From contig SKSS01000017.1 in NCBI GenBank assembly GCA_007122875.1, positions 1 to 32,524 on the forward strand: a stretch of 32,524 nucleotides of DNA, written 5' to 3'. The notes under the pieces were generated by a model. That model saw only the letters and a list, made by a program, of their open reading frames with translations, was not told the origin of the DNA and did no database searches. Both the position numbers and the translations under genes were made by a program. The stretch's first letter is position 1, and every line of letters starts with the position of its first letter. Source of the stretch: Salinarchaeum sp. (GTDB taxonomy: Archaea; Halobacteriota; Halobacteria; Halobacteriales; QS-1-68-20). Positions 16,748 to 26,629 of this stretch are shown here, in pieces.

Positions 16748-16842
16748 CCCGACGAATACGGTACTGTCCGGATTCGCGGCCGTCCCGTCCAACTGGGTGA
16801 CTTCCGGCCACCGTCCACGAGAGCGGTCGCTGAGGAGTCCAC

Positions 16843-17187
16843 GAGAGCGGTCACTCAGGGATGAAGTCGCCCAGAATGTTTGCGTGGGTGTTGTCCACGA
16901 GGGGGACGACACCTGCACTGTTGACAGTGCGTGGGACCGGATTTGAACCCCGCCGAGACGGTCGCTCCCGTTGGTCGCGCTGCGTCTCGTCTGGATCGCA
17001 ACCGGCGAGCCGGTTGCTCACCGGCGGACCCCGACGGGACAGCGCCGCGAGACCGGCTGTTCGCGGGACGCAGCTGCCATGATAGCGGTCACTCGTGATG
17101 AAGTCACCCAGAAGTTTTGCGTGGGTGTTGTCCACGAGGGGGACGACACCTGCACTGTTGACAGTGCGTGGGACCGGATTCGAACCG
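16843..17187. repeat. ~105-bp direct repeat, two copies (16843-16949 and 17081-17187), each ending in a tRNA-Leu 3'-end fragment
   Basis: gagagcggtcactcagggatgaagtcgcccagaatgtttgcgtgggtgttgtccacgagggggacgacacctgcactgttgacagtgcgtgggaccggatttgaacc versus gatagcggtcactcgtgatgaagtcacccagaagttttgcgtgggtgttgtccacgagggggacgacacctgcactgttgacagtgcgtgggaccggattcgaacc. Confidence 0.92.
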
Positions 17188-17249
17188 CGAGGACTTCGCT
17201 TCGGTCGTCCTCTGGGCTCGAATCCGCCCCACGACTTCACTTCGTTCAG

Positions 17250-17334
<85 letters not shown>

Positions 17335-17472
17335 ACGCATACGGCAATAGCTGGTGGGTGAATAAAAGCCCTTTCTATTCGACGGCGGCGTGTGTGTCGA
17401 TGCCGTCCCGGTGGAGGGTGGGGGGTACCCCCAAACGGGGGGTTGATAAGGCCGGTCCACATACGGGCCGAT

Positions 17473-18000
17473 ATGGCAAAGTACTCCACGGGTGGCGCGG
17501 GCGGCGGAGGTGACAGCGACGCCTGCGAACTCTGTGGCGCGAACAGCGACTCGCTTCGCGAAGCGACGATCGCCGGTGCCCGCCTCCAGGTCTGTCCCTC
17601 CTGCGCCCCCCACGACGACGCCCCGAAGGAGAAGAAACAACGCGAACACGAAGAGACCGGAACGGAACAGAACCAGTCCGATCGCCGCCGTGACGTCGTC
17701 CGACGGACGGCCGCCGAAGGAACCAGCCCGATGTGGGACGGCGACACCTCCCACTGGGAGGAAGAGGGAACGAGCTACGACGACGACCCGCTTCCCTACC
17801 TCGTTTCGAACTATGGGGAACGGTTAGAGGAGGCCCGACAGGACGCCGGCTACCAACGCGAAGAACTCGCCGAGGAGCTCGGCGTCCGCGAGTCTGACCT
17901 GCTGGCGATCGAACAGGGCCGTGCCACCCAGGCCGGCATCGGCGGCTCGCTCGTCGAGGCGTTAGAGGAGATTCTCGACGTAACCCTCGCGGAAGGATAA
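17473..18000 (+). CDS. Multiprotein bridging factor MBF1-like (zinc ribbon + HTH)
   Basis: MAKYSTGGAGGGGDSDACELCGANSDSLREATIAGARLQVCPSCAPHDD...YGERLEEARQDAGYQREELAEELGVRESDLLAIEQGRATQAGIGGSLVEALEEIL. Confidence 0.92.
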   Translation: MAKYSTGGAGGGGDSDACELCGANSDSLREATIAGARLQVCPSCAPHDDAPKEKKQREHEETGTEQNQSDRRRDVVRRTAAEGTSPMWDGDTSHWEEEGTSYDDDPLPYLVSNYGERLEEARQDAGYQREELAEELGVRESDLLAIEQGRATQAGIGGSLVEALEEILDVTLAEG

Positions 18001-18069
18001 CCTCACACCTCGCACTTCACGAATCCGCGAGACGCTACCCTTTTGCCGTCAGCCCACCTGTCGCCGCTC

Positions 18070-19278
18070 ATGAGTGACTCGCTCGCATCCGCCGAGCCGT
18101 ACGTGATGTCGTTCGACGCGACCGTCGAGCGCGCAGACGGTAACGAGATCGTCCTCGACGAGACGTACTTCTACCCCGAAGGCGGCGGCCAGCCAGCCGA
18201 CCGAGGGACGATCGACGGAATCGCCGTCGAGGGTGTCCGATCGGACGGCGAGGCGGTCGTCCACGTCCTCGCCGAACCGGGACCGACCGCCGGAGAGTCC
18301 GTGATCTGTGCAGTCGACGCGGCGTTTCGAACCTACTGTATGCGGGCACACACGGCCAGCCACGCGCTGTACGGAGCGGCCCGCGGAACGCTCGCCGATC
18401 TCGGTTACGGCGGCTTCGACATCGACGAGCGGAGGGTCCGGATCGACTTCGAGACGACCAGCGACGTCGACGACGAGACCCTCGTCGAACTCGAGCGTCG
18501 CGTCAACCGTGTCGTCTGGGACTCACGGCCGGTCACCTGGGAGACCGTTCCCCGCGACGACGCCCTGTCCCGCGAGGAGGTCGCCTTCAACGCCAAGACC
18601 GAGGAGGGTGCGAGCGGCGAGACTGTCCGGCTCGTCACCATCGAAGGACTCGGCGACGACGAGCAACCGTTCGACGTCGCTGCCTGCGGCGGAACCCACG
18701 TCGAGAACACCCGAGAGATCGGTCCCGTAACGCTTCTGGAGCGGTCGAACCCCGGCGAGGGGCTCACCCGAGTCGAGTTCGCCGTCGGCCAACCGGGCAT
18801 CGAACGCCGCACCGAGGAGAAAGCAGCCGTCCTGGACGCGGCGAGCGTGGCGGGGACGTCGGTTGCGGAGCTTCCTGATGTCGTCGAGCGACTCCGGACG
18901 GAGCGAGAGGAGCTAGAATCGACAGTGAACGAGCTTCAGGGCGCGGTGGTCGAGACGCGAATCGCGGAACTCTGTGAGGAGCCGATCGAACGGGACGGAC
19001 GCGAGTGGGTCGTCGGGACGGTCGACGGCGTCACCGCGAACGACCTCGCGGGACGGGCCCGAGAACTCGCCGGCGACGTCGCCGATGGGATCGTCCTGAC
19101 CGGGCGGGACGGTCGAACGTTCGTCGCGGTGGCCACCGCCGACGGCCTGGACGCGAGCGCAGTCGTCGACGAGGTGACCGACGAGTTTGGGGGGGGAGGC
19201 GGGGGAAGTCCGGATTTCGCACAGGGCGGCGGCATTGCCGCCGATCCGGCCGACGTGGTCGATCACTTCCGTTCTTGA
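18070..19278 (+). CDS. Alanyl-tRNA editing protein (AlaX-type, with DHHA1 domain)
   Basis: ETYFYPEGGGQPADRGTIDG; HTASHALYG; DVAACGGTHVENTREIGPV; Gly-rich C-terminus FGGGGGGSPDFAQGGGI. Confidence 0.92.
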   Translation: MSDSLASAEPYVMSFDATVERADGNEIVLDETYFYPEGGGQPADRGTIDGIAVEGVRSDGEAVVHVLAEPGPTAGESVICAVDAAFRTYCMRAHTASHALYGAARGTLADLGYGGFDIDERRVRIDFETTSDVDDETLVELERRVNRVVWDSRPVTWETVPRDDALSREEVAFNAKTEEGASGETVRLVTIEGLGDDEQPFDVAACGGTHVENTREIGPVTLLERSNPGEGLTRVEFAVGQPGIERRTEEKAAVLDAASVAGTSVAELPDVVERLRTEREELESTVNELQGAVVETRIAELCEEPIERDGREWVVGTVDGVTANDLAGRARELAGDVADGIVLTGRDGRTFVAVATADGLDASAVVDEVTDEFGGGGGGSPDFAQGGGIAADPADVVDHFRS

Positions 19279-19372
19279 GTTCCCGAACTCGGGTCTGATC
19301 GCTCGTGGGCGGTCGGACCTCGTCGCCGTCGAACTAGCCACCTTTTTGCACGCGCTCGCCGAACGTACGGAC

Positions 19373-20509
19373 ATGGAGCTCACGGACGAGCAGGCGGCCA
19401 TCCGGGACGCAGTGCGGGAGTTCGCAGTCGAGGAGATCAGGCCGACCGAGCCGGCGGCCGATCGGGCGCAGACGTTTCCCGAGTCGGTCTGGGACGGTCT
19501 CGCGGAGCTCGACCTGACCGGACTGACGACGCCCGTCGAGTACGGTGGCTTCGACGCGGATCGGCTGACCTACAGCGTCGTCAACGAGGCGGTGGCGTAC
19601 GGCGGTCTCTCGGTTGCGACCGCGTTGTCGGTACACTGTCTCGCAACGTCCTGCATCGCTCAGTTCGGCAGCGACGAACAGAAGGACCGATGGCTGCCGG
19701 AGATGGCCGCGACTGGACGGCCGGTCGGGGCGTTCGCACTCTCGGAGCCCCACGCTGGCTCGAACCCCGCGGAGATGAGTACGGTCGCCCGCCGGGACGG
19801 CGACGAGTACGTACTCGACGGTCAGAAGCAGTGGATCACGAACGGTGAGCGAAGTGGGGTCGTGATCGTCTTTGCCCGGACCGACCCGGACGATCCCGGT
19901 TCGATCACGCAGTTTCTCGTCCCGAAGGAGACCGAGGGGTTGTCGGTCGGCGAGAAGGAGTCCAAACTCGGTCTCCGCGCGAGCGATACGACGCCGCTCA
20001 CCTTCGACGGTGTCCGGATCCCGGCGGAAAACCGGCTCACTGAGGAGGGTCGTGGGTTGGCGGCCGCCCTCTCGATTCTCACCGGCGGACGGATCGGCAT
20101 CGCCAGCCAGGCGGTCGGTCTCGCACAGGCCGCGCTGGACGAAGCGATCGAGTACGCGGGCGAACGCGAGCAGTTCGACCGACCAATCGGTGAGTTCCAG
20201 ACGATCCGCCACAAGATCGCCGACATGCAGACGAACGTGCAGGCATCCCGTCTGCTCACCCGTGATGCGGCCGCCCGTGAGGATCGGGGTGAGGATCCGA
20301 CGATGGCCGCGAGCATGGCGAAGTACTTCGCCAGCGAGGCGGCAGTCGACGTGTGCAACGAGGCCGTCCAGATCCACGGCGGCTACGGGTACGTCACCGA
20401 GTTCGATGTCGAACGATTCTACCGTGACGCGAAGATAACGACGATCTACGAAGGCACGAGCGAGATTCAAAAGAAGGTGATCGCCCGGGAGTTGCTGGGC
20501 GAGCCGTGA
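19373..20509 (+). CDS. Acyl-CoA dehydrogenase
   Basis: MELTDEQAAIRDAVREFAVEEIRPTE...FALSEPHAGSNPAEMSTVARRDGDEYVLDGQKQWITNG...VCNEAVQIHGGYGYVTEFDVERFYRDAKITTIYEGTSEIQKKVIARELLG. Confidence 0.96.
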   Translation: MELTDEQAAIRDAVREFAVEEIRPTEPAADRAQTFPESVWDGLAELDLTGLTTPVEYGGFDADRLTYSVVNEAVAYGGLSVATALSVHCLATSCIAQFGSDEQKDRWLPEMAATGRPVGAFALSEPHAGSNPAEMSTVARRDGDEYVLDGQKQWITNGERSGVVIVFARTDPDDPGSITQFLVPKETEGLSVGEKESKLGLRASDTTPLTFDGVRIPAENRLTEEGRGLAAALSILTGGRIGIASQAVGLAQAALDEAIEYAGEREQFDRPIGEFQTIRHKIADMQTNVQASRLLTRDAAAREDRGEDPTMAASMAKYFASEAAVDVCNEAVQIHGGYGYVTEFDVERFYRDAKITTIYEGTSEIQKKVIARELLGEP

Positions 20510-20561
20510 CCGACTGCTCGAACTGAACTCCGTGACCAATCCCGCGAACCGAATCCCTATT

Positions 20562-21137
20562 GTGTCCGCGTTCCAACCGGCGAGCGTGATCGATGTCGAT
20601 ACGGACTACGACGCGGTGGTCTACGACCTCGACGGAACGCTCGTTCGTCTCCGCGTCGACTGGGAGACGGTCGCAACGGAGGTCGGGAGCGTACTCGACG
20701 CCGCCGGGTTCGAGCTTGACGGGAGGGATCTCTGGGGAATGATCGATCTCGCCGACGAGGAGGGACTCCTCGGGCGAGTCGAGGAGACGATCGCACCCCA
20801 CGAGAAGGCTGGTGCGCGGGCCTCCTATCCCGTGTTGGGTGCGGATCACCTCACGGAACTCGCGCTTCCGGCGGCAGTCTGCTCGCTTAACTGTGAGGAC
20901 GCGTGCCGGATCGCCCTTCGAGAACACGATCTCGATGACCGAATCGAAGCCGTCGTCGGACGTGACTCGCTGTCGACGAGAAAGCCCGACCCGGAGCCGT
21001 TGTTGACAGCGATCGACTCGCTTCCCACCTCGCCCGAACGGACGGTGTTCGTCGGCGACTCGAAAACCGACGAGGTGACTGCGGAGCGAGCGGGCGTTCC
21101 GTTCTCGTACGTTGGAGACGGTCCGACGGATCTCTGA
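20562..21137 (+). CDS. HAD family hydrolase
   Basis: VVYDLDGTLVRLRVDWETV...RDSLSTRKPDPEPLLTAIDSLPTSPERTVFVGDSKTDEVTAERAGVPFSYVGDG; start codon uncertain (GTG 20562 proposed). Confidence 0.88.
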   Translation: MSAFQPASVIDVDTDYDAVVYDLDGTLVRLRVDWETVATEVGSVLDAAGFELDGRDLWGMIDLADEEGLLGRVEETIAPHEKAGARASYPVLGADHLTELALPAAVCSLNCEDACRIALREHDLDDRIEAVVGRDSLSTRKPDPEPLLTAIDSLPTSPERTVFVGDSKTDEVTAERAGVPFSYVGDGPTDL

Positions 21138-21155
21138 TTCGTTCGGTCTTCCGAG

Positions 21156-21491
21156 CTACTCCGGCGACGGGGAGTCCGCTTCGTCGTCGAGACGCCATCT
21201 GGCGTACAGAAAGACCGAAATGCCGGTGAGCAACCAGACGATGGCTCCGACGCGGACGGCGAACTCGGCGCGATCGGCCCACGTCGGGAGATCGGCGGGA
21301 ATCGACAGCAGCGCAACGATGGGGGCACCCAGAAGGATCGTGAGCAGGAACGTGACCTGCATCACCCAGCCGTAATCGATGCCGTCGGGATCGGTTCGCT
21401 CGACGAGTTCGGGCACAGGTGGCTGTTCGCGTCCGATTCCAAAAACGTGCCGTTCCGGTTCGTACGGTGGCCCGGTCCCGTCGGAGTCCAC
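21156..21491 (-). CDS. Two-TM haloarchaeal membrane protein (DUF5822-like, from memory)
   Basis: VPELVERTDPDGIDYGWVMQVTFLLTILLGAPIVALLSIPADLPTWADRAEFAVRVGAIVWLLTGISVFLYARWR. Confidence 0.72.
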   Translation of the reverse strand: MDSDGTGPPYEPERHVFGIGREQPPVPELVERTDPDGIDYGWVMQVTFLLTILLGAPIVALLSIPADLPTWADRAEFAVRVGAIVWLLTGISVFLYARWRLDDEADSPSPE

Positions 21492-21539
21492 CAGGTCGAT
21501 CCCGGCGGCTTTTAGCGCCTCGGCCCGTCACTACAGTCG

Positions 21540-21980
21540 ATGGTCGTCGAGGTCGAGCGGACGTTCGAGATCGGCGTGTCGGTCGAGGAGATCTGGACGC
21601 TGATCGCCGATCCGGCGGTACGAGCGGCGGCGATCAGTGTCGTGACCGCGTACGAGGTCGAAAACGGGCGCGCAACCTGGCACCTGAAGCTGCCGATCCC
21701 GTTCGTCCGACAGACCGCGACGGTCCGCACCCGCGACATCGAACGCGATCCGCCACGATACGTCCGGTTTCGAGGTGACGCCAGCGTAATGCGGGTCACC
21801 GGCGAGCACGAACTGTCGCCGACCGACCGGGGCTGTCGCGTCCGCAACCGCTTCGTCGTCGAGGGACGCGTTCCGGGGGTCGAGTCGTTCTTCAAACGCA
21901 ACATCGACGGCGAAATAGAAAACCTCCGCCGTGAGTTGATCAGCCGCCTCGACGCCGATTCTGAGGGACACCGGACGTAA
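21540..21980 (+). CDS. SRPBCC-fold (START-like) protein
   Basis: MVVEVERTFEIGVSVEEIWTLIADPAVRAAAISVVTAYEVENGRATWHLKLPIPFVRQTATVRTRDIERDPPRYVRF. Confidence 0.82.
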   Translation: MVVEVERTFEIGVSVEEIWTLIADPAVRAAAISVVTAYEVENGRATWHLKLPIPFVRQTATVRTRDIERDPPRYVRFRGDASVMRVTGEHELSPTDRGCRVRNRFVVEGRVPGVESFFKRNIDGEIENLRRELISRLDADSEGHRT

Positions 21981-22050
21981 CCGGAACTCGGCGCTCGCCC
22001 TGGAACTCGTTTCCAAAAGTCTTTGACGACGCCCCCGCTAGAGCGGCGTG

Positions 22051-22719
22051 ATGGACGAGGTCGGCACGAGCCGGAACGCGGCACGCGAGGCGGTCAGGGA
22101 CGTCGAGCCGCAGCCGCTTCGGACCCGGATCGACGACGTGCTCGCCGAGGCGTCGATGGCCCCGGGGGTCCTGACCGCCCGCTGTGCCCGTGCGGTCGAC
22201 CCCGGCGTCGACCTCGACGCGCTCGCCGAGGTGATCGCGGGTGTCCAGCTCAGCTACGACGGGCTTCGACTCACCCGACAGCTCGTCCACGAGGAACCGT
22301 GGGTGACCGATGAGGAGCAACTCGATCCGAACCTCGACGTGCTCGTCGCGGACGTGCTCGTCGCGCGCGGGTTCTCGTTGCTCGCCCGGACGCCAGCCGT
22401 CGACAAATCCGTCGAGATGGTGCGGGCGTTCGGCAGCGATCAGACGCACCGCCACGAGGCGGGTGACGACGCCCCGCGGCTGGATCGGGCGCTCGAACTC
22501 AACGCGCTCCAGCTCGCGGTCATCGCGGGGACGACGGCCGTCGGAGGATCGGTGACGCCCGAACTGCGCGAACAGGCGACCCGAATCGGCCGGAGCAGTG
22601 GCGTGCCGCTGGCCCCGGCCGAGGAGATTCTGCCGAAATCGACCGCATTAGAGGTGGCGGTCGGCGGCCCGGAGCCGCGTCCGGACGAGGCGATTCGACG
22701 GTCGGCGACCGATCCCTGA
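22051..22719 (+). CDS. Conserved haloarchaeal helical protein of unknown function
   Basis: MDEVGTSRNAAREAVRDVEPQPLRTRIDDVLAEASMAPGVLTARCARAV...GVQLSYDGLRLTRQLVHEEPW...; strong haloarchaeal coding bias. Confidence 0.78.
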   Translation: MDEVGTSRNAAREAVRDVEPQPLRTRIDDVLAEASMAPGVLTARCARAVDPGVDLDALAEVIAGVQLSYDGLRLTRQLVHEEPWVTDEEQLDPNLDVLVADVLVARGFSLLARTPAVDKSVEMVRAFGSDQTHRHEAGDDAPRLDRALELNALQLAVIAGTTAVGGSVTPELREQATRIGRSSGVPLAPAEEILPKSTALEVAVGGPEPRPDEAIRRSATDP

Positions 22720-22784
22720 TCGCCCGACGGCCGGGGTGGAATCGAAACGCCTAAAGAGTCCTCGGGTGCAATCTTCAGTCGCCT

Positions 22785-22856
22785 GCCTGGGTAGCTTAGC
22801 GGTAAAGCGCGTCCTTGGTAAGGACGAGAGCCCGGGTTCAAATCCCGGCCTAGGCT
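22785..22856 (+). tRNA. tRNA-Thr (anticodon GGT)
   Basis: GCCTGGGTAGCTTAGCGGTAAAGCGCGTCCTTGGTAAGGACGAGAGCCCGGGTTCAAATCCCGGCCTAGGCT: acceptor, D, anticodon (CGTCC-TTGGTAA-GGACG) and T arms all form. Confidence 0.95.
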
Positions 22857-23015
22857 TCCGCTCCTCACGTCTGGTTTGTGAGCGCCGCTTCCTCGGTGTG
22901 TCGATGTTCGAAGTGAGAGTTCAGTACTCAGACCCAGATAGATAGCAAAACGCTCGTTGAGCGATCTCCGACAAGAGATCCGAACTGTTTTTCGCTGGCG
23001 AACGGAACATCGATT

Positions 23016-23360
23016 ATGAGTGAAGAGTCACCGAGCGGCATTACACGCCTTGGTAAATCAGGTGTAGGCGTGATTCTCGGTGGCGTCCTGTTAGCTGTAA
23101 GTGTCGCCTTCGTCCCGTTTTGGGTAGCAGCACTCGTCGTCTGTTTGTTCGGCGTTGGGAGACTGGGATTCGGTACTCGTCTCGAGACAACGCAACGTGG
23201 ACTTGGTATGGTAGCTGTCGGCACAATTGCGCTCATTGAAGCAACGCCTGGCGTCGGACTGGGGATCGAACCGCTGGTTCTCGCTAGCATTGCGATCGTC
23301 TTCGGTGCACTAGACATCGTAATCGGTGCACTACTGGACCGAATTCGCCGCCGCGAGTGA
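23016..23360 (+). CDS. Hypothetical multi-TM membrane protein
   Basis: MSEESPSGITRLGKSGVGVILGGVLLAVSVAFVPFWVAALVVCLFGVGRLGFGTRLETTQRGLGMVAVGTIALIEATPGVGLG.... Confidence 0.72.
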   Translation: MSEESPSGITRLGKSGVGVILGGVLLAVSVAFVPFWVAALVVCLFGVGRLGFGTRLETTQRGLGMVAVGTIALIEATPGVGLGIEPLVLASIAIVFGALDIVIGALLDRIRRRE

Positions 23361-23418
23361 CGCAAGCGTTTGGGGCACGAATCCGCCGAGAACCGACCGA
23401 GACCCATCGATCAGGGGT

Positions 23419-23505
23419 GTGTTCTATATAGTCACTTATCCCGATATGGCCGGCTATTCCCAGAGATAGATAGATACACTCCCGAATATATAGCTATTAG
23501 AACAC
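23419..23505. promoter_or_regulatory. Candidate regulatory inverted repeat upstream of pstS
   Basis: GTGTTCTATATAG (23419-23431) and CTATTAGAACAC (23494-23505); the GTGTTCTA/TAGAACAC arms are exact, within AT-rich DNA ~30-115 bp upstream of pstS. Confidence 0.45.
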
Positions 23506-23536
23506 TTCTTATGGCGTAACTCAGTAGAGCCAGGTG

Positions 23537-24568
23537 ATGGCACAAAGCCATGACCCCGAGATTCGGCGCATCACCCGAAGAACTGCAATGACGACAATTG
23601 CCTCCATCGGGGCGGTGAGCATTGCCGGTTGCATGGGCGGCGGTGACGAAGGTGGCGTATCGGGAACTATCGAAGCATCCGGTTCAAATACCGTGGCACC
23701 GATTACCCAGGTCGCTGCCGAGGATTTCGAGGCGGAGTACGCTGATGTCCAGGTCAACGTCGAACCGGAAGGCACCGGCGCTGGCTTTCAGGAGTTCTGT
23801 CAGGCCAACTCCGCGTTCCAGAGCGCAAGCCGGGAGATCACGGACGAGGAAATCGACATCTGTGGTGACCACGATGTCGAGTACACGCACTACACCGTCG
23901 GACAGGATACGCTCGCGGTGGGTGTCCACGAGGACAACGACTGGTGCGAGCAGATCACGCTCGATGAGCTAAACGAGATCTGGGAGTTCGAATCCGATGT
24001 CGAGCAGTGGAGTGACGTTCGCGACGAGTGGCCCGACGAGGACATCGCACTCCACGCCCGCGATTCCGCGTCAGGGACGTTCGACTACTTCACCGAGCAC
24101 ATCAACGGCGAGATGGGCAACATCCGCGACGACTACTCCGCGACGAGCCAGACGGACGAGATCTGGGACGCTGTAGAGGACAACGAGTACGCCATGGGTT
24201 GGGGTGGTGTCGGCCACCTCCGAAGCCTTCAGGACCAGGACGGTACCCTCAAGACCGTCGAGGTCGAGAGCGAACTGGACGGTGAGTTCTACCCGCCAGA
24301 AGAGGAGTACATCGAAGGCGGTGAGTACTCCCCGCTCGCCCGCCCGCTCTTTTTCTACTTCAACCACGCTGAACTTGAGGAGAACACGGACCTCATTGCC
24401 TCGTTCGCCCGCTTCTACATCAACAATCAGCACGAGTTCGCGACGGAGGTCGACTTCTACCGGGCCACCGACCAGGACATCGTGGACAACCACGATCAGC
24501 TCGATTCGGTCCTGGAGGACATCGGTGCGGATCCCGACGACATCACCGTCGAGCGACAGGATCCCTGA
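23537..24568 (+). CDS. pstS: Phosphate ABC transporter substrate-binding lipoprotein PstS
   Basis: Tat-type lipoprotein signal RRITRRTAMTTIASIGAVSIAGC; GTIEASGSNTVAPITQVAAEDF...RDSASGTFDYFTEHI; followed by pstCAB. Confidence 0.93.
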   Translation: MAQSHDPEIRRITRRTAMTTIASIGAVSIAGCMGGGDEGGVSGTIEASGSNTVAPITQVAAEDFEAEYADVQVNVEPEGTGAGFQEFCQANSAFQSASREITDEEIDICGDHDVEYTHYTVGQDTLAVGVHEDNDWCEQITLDELNEIWEFESDVEQWSDVRDEWPDEDIALHARDSASGTFDYFTEHINGEMGNIRDDYSATSQTDEIWDAVEDNEYAMGWGGVGHLRSLQDQDGTLKTVEVESELDGEFYPPEEEYIEGGEYSPLARPLFFYFNHAELEENTDLIASFARFYINNQHEFATEVDFYRATDQDIVDNHDQLDSVLEDIGADPDDITVERQDP

Positions 24569-24599
24569 ACTGTAGCGGTAATCACCGTTCACCACCACC

Positions 24600-25715
24600 A
24601 TGAGTACTGAAACACAATCAGAATCAGGAATTTCGGGCGACGACGGCCTCGAAAGCGCACACGAGGCTAACAGACGCATCCGGCGGCTCTTGTTCGGCTG
24701 TGCGGCGGTCACCGTCGCAACGACCGTCGCGATCTTTCTGGTCCTGTTCGACAACGCAGCGAGTTACTTCTTCGGCGCACGGGTGAGCGAGATTCTGTTC
24801 GCTGGCGACGCCTTCGAGCGGACGGTAACGTTCATCGAGTTCTTTACGGGCACCCGTTGGGCCCCCGACCACTCGACGCCAGCCCACGGCGTCTTGCCGA
24901 TCGTCTGGGGCACACTCGCGATCACGATCGGTGCCGGCTTGGTCTCGATCCCGATCGGAACCGCGACCGCGCTGTACCTCTCGGAGTACGCCTCAACAGA
25001 GACACGAAACAGGCTCAAACCGATCCTCGAGGTGCTCGCTGGTATCCCGACGATCGTTTACGGCTACTTCGCCGTCTCCTTTCTGACACCTGTGGTTGTA
25101 GACGGCATCGCCCGCCACCTAGTAGATCCCGTCGGGCGCGGGGTCCACGCCGTCGGTACGGCATTGCCCGGGTCGGTTGAGATCCGAAACGCCGAGGTAC
25201 ACTTCGGTGATGCCGTCGTCGCAGCTGGCGAATCGATGATCGGCATCACCGTCGGCCGGTACAGTATGCTCGGTGGAATCCTCGTGGTCGGCGTGATGAC
25301 AATACCGATGGTTTCGTCGATCAGCGAAGACGCGATGCAGGCAGTTCCGGACGAGCTCCGAAACGGAGCCTACGCGTTGGGTGCGACGAAGTATCAGGTG
25401 TCGACGCGAATCGTCCTCCCGGCGGCCGTCTCGGGCATCTTCGCGTCGTACATTCTCGCGCTCTCACGGGCGATCGGCGAGACGATGGCGGTCACGCTCG
25501 GAGCCGGGTTCAACGCCAACCTGACCGCGAACCCGTTCGCCGAGATCATGACGATGACCGCGTACCTGGTCTCGATGGCCCGCGGTACCAGCGCGGTCGG
25601 AACCGTCGAGTATCAGAGCCTGTTCGCGGTCGGGCTGTTACTCTTCTTGATGACGCTCACGATGAACCTGCTCAACGACCGGCTGAAACAACGCTTCCAG
25701 GAGGTGTACCGATGA
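24600..25715 (+). CDS. pstC: Phosphate ABC transporter permease PstC
   Basis: FFTGTRWAPD...YLSEYASTETRNRLKPILEVLAGIPTIVYGYFAVSFLTPVV...YALGATKYQVSTRIVLPAAVSGIFASYILALSRAIGETMAVTL. Confidence 0.95.
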   Translation: MSTETQSESGISGDDGLESAHEANRRIRRLLFGCAAVTVATTVAIFLVLFDNAASYFFGARVSEILFAGDAFERTVTFIEFFTGTRWAPDHSTPAHGVLPIVWGTLAITIGAGLVSIPIGTATALYLSEYASTETRNRLKPILEVLAGIPTIVYGYFAVSFLTPVVVDGIARHLVDPVGRGVHAVGTALPGSVEIRNAEVHFGDAVVAAGESMIGITVGRYSMLGGILVVGVMTIPMVSSISEDAMQAVPDELRNGAYALGATKYQVSTRIVLPAAVSGIFASYILALSRAIGETMAVTLGAGFNANLTANPFAEIMTMTAYLVSMARGTSAVGTVEYQSLFAVGLLLFLMTLTMNLLNDRLKQRFQEVYR

Positions 25716-26629
25716 GTTTGGGACGGGGTGAAGAACTCTTTGCGGACATCGATCTCCGGCGTGAGAAGCTCCACAACCGCGCCTTCCACGCCATCCTCGT
25801 TGCGGCGTCGCTGTTCGGACTCGTGATGTTGGTGCTGTTGATCCTCGACGTTCTGTGGGAGTCCTACCAGGGGCTTACAGTATTTCAGATCGACCTCGTC
25901 CAGTTCCTCACGCAACCGTCGTCCTCGCGCGCCGAACGGGCGGGCTTTGGGGCCTCGATCCTCGCTTCGATCTGGCTGATGGTGCTGACGGCTATCCTGG
26001 CGTTTTTCCTCGCCGTGGGTTGTGCGCTCTATCTGGTCGAGTACGCGCCGAGAAACCGGATGACCCGGTTGATTGAGGCGAACCTCGCGAATCTCGCTGG
26101 GGTTCCCTCGATCGTCTACGGACTACTCGTTCTCGCGCTGATCGTCAACGACGCTGGCCTCGGGTCGGTCATCCTGGCGGGCGCGATCGCCCTGGCGCTG
26201 CTCATCGTCCCGATCATCATCGTCGCCTCGATCGAGGCGATTCGGGCGGTTCCCAGCGGCGTTCGGGACGGCTCCTACGCGATGGGTGCGACCAAGTGGC
26301 AGACCATCCGACGCGTGGTACTCCCACAGGCAATGCCGGGCATCCTCACCGGAACGATCCTGGCGCTCGCCCGTGCGATCGGGGAGACCGCACCGCTTAT
26401 CATGGTTGGAACAATGCTCCACGCGACACGCTACCCGGACGGCCCGTTCGCGTCGTTCAGCGCGATGCCCACCCAAATTTACAACTGGACCTATCAAGCC
26501 GACCGGATGTTCAACGGGCTTGCCGCCCTCGGAATTGTTGTTCTGTTGATCTTCCTGGTCGTGCTGTACGTCATCGCAGGGTACCTGCGGAAACAGTACG
26601 AAGCGGAGGGAACCCTCACCAATGTCTAG
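25712..26629 (+). CDS. pstA: Phosphate ABC transporter permease PstA
   Basis: [22 protein letters not shown]...[50 protein letters not shown] overlap with pstC. Confidence 0.95.
   Translation: MSLGRGEELFADIDLRREKLHNRAFHAILVAASLFGLVMLVLLILDVLWESYQGLTVFQIDLVQFLTQPSSSRAERAGFGASILASIWLMVLTAILAFFLAVGCALYLVEYAPRNRMTRLIEANLANLAGVPSIVYGLLVLALIVNDAGLGSVILAGAIALALLIVPIIIVASIEAIRAVPSGVRDGSYAMGATKWQTIRRVVLPQAMPGILTGTILALARAIGETAPLIMVGTMLHATRYPDGPFASFSAMPTQIYNWTYQADRMFNGLAALGIVVLLIFLVVLYVIAGYLRKQYEAEGTLTNV

Noticed and set aside
16929-17186. Two additional tRNA genes sharing the GCGTGGGACCGGATT end
   Set aside because: Only the 3' acceptor/T-arm portion is present; no complete D/anticodon arms or matching 5' acceptor strand can be folded.
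19334-20539. 401-aa - ORF antisense to acyl-CoA dehydrogenase
   Set aside because: Shadow ORF; the plus frame is an unambiguous acyl-CoA dehydrogenase.
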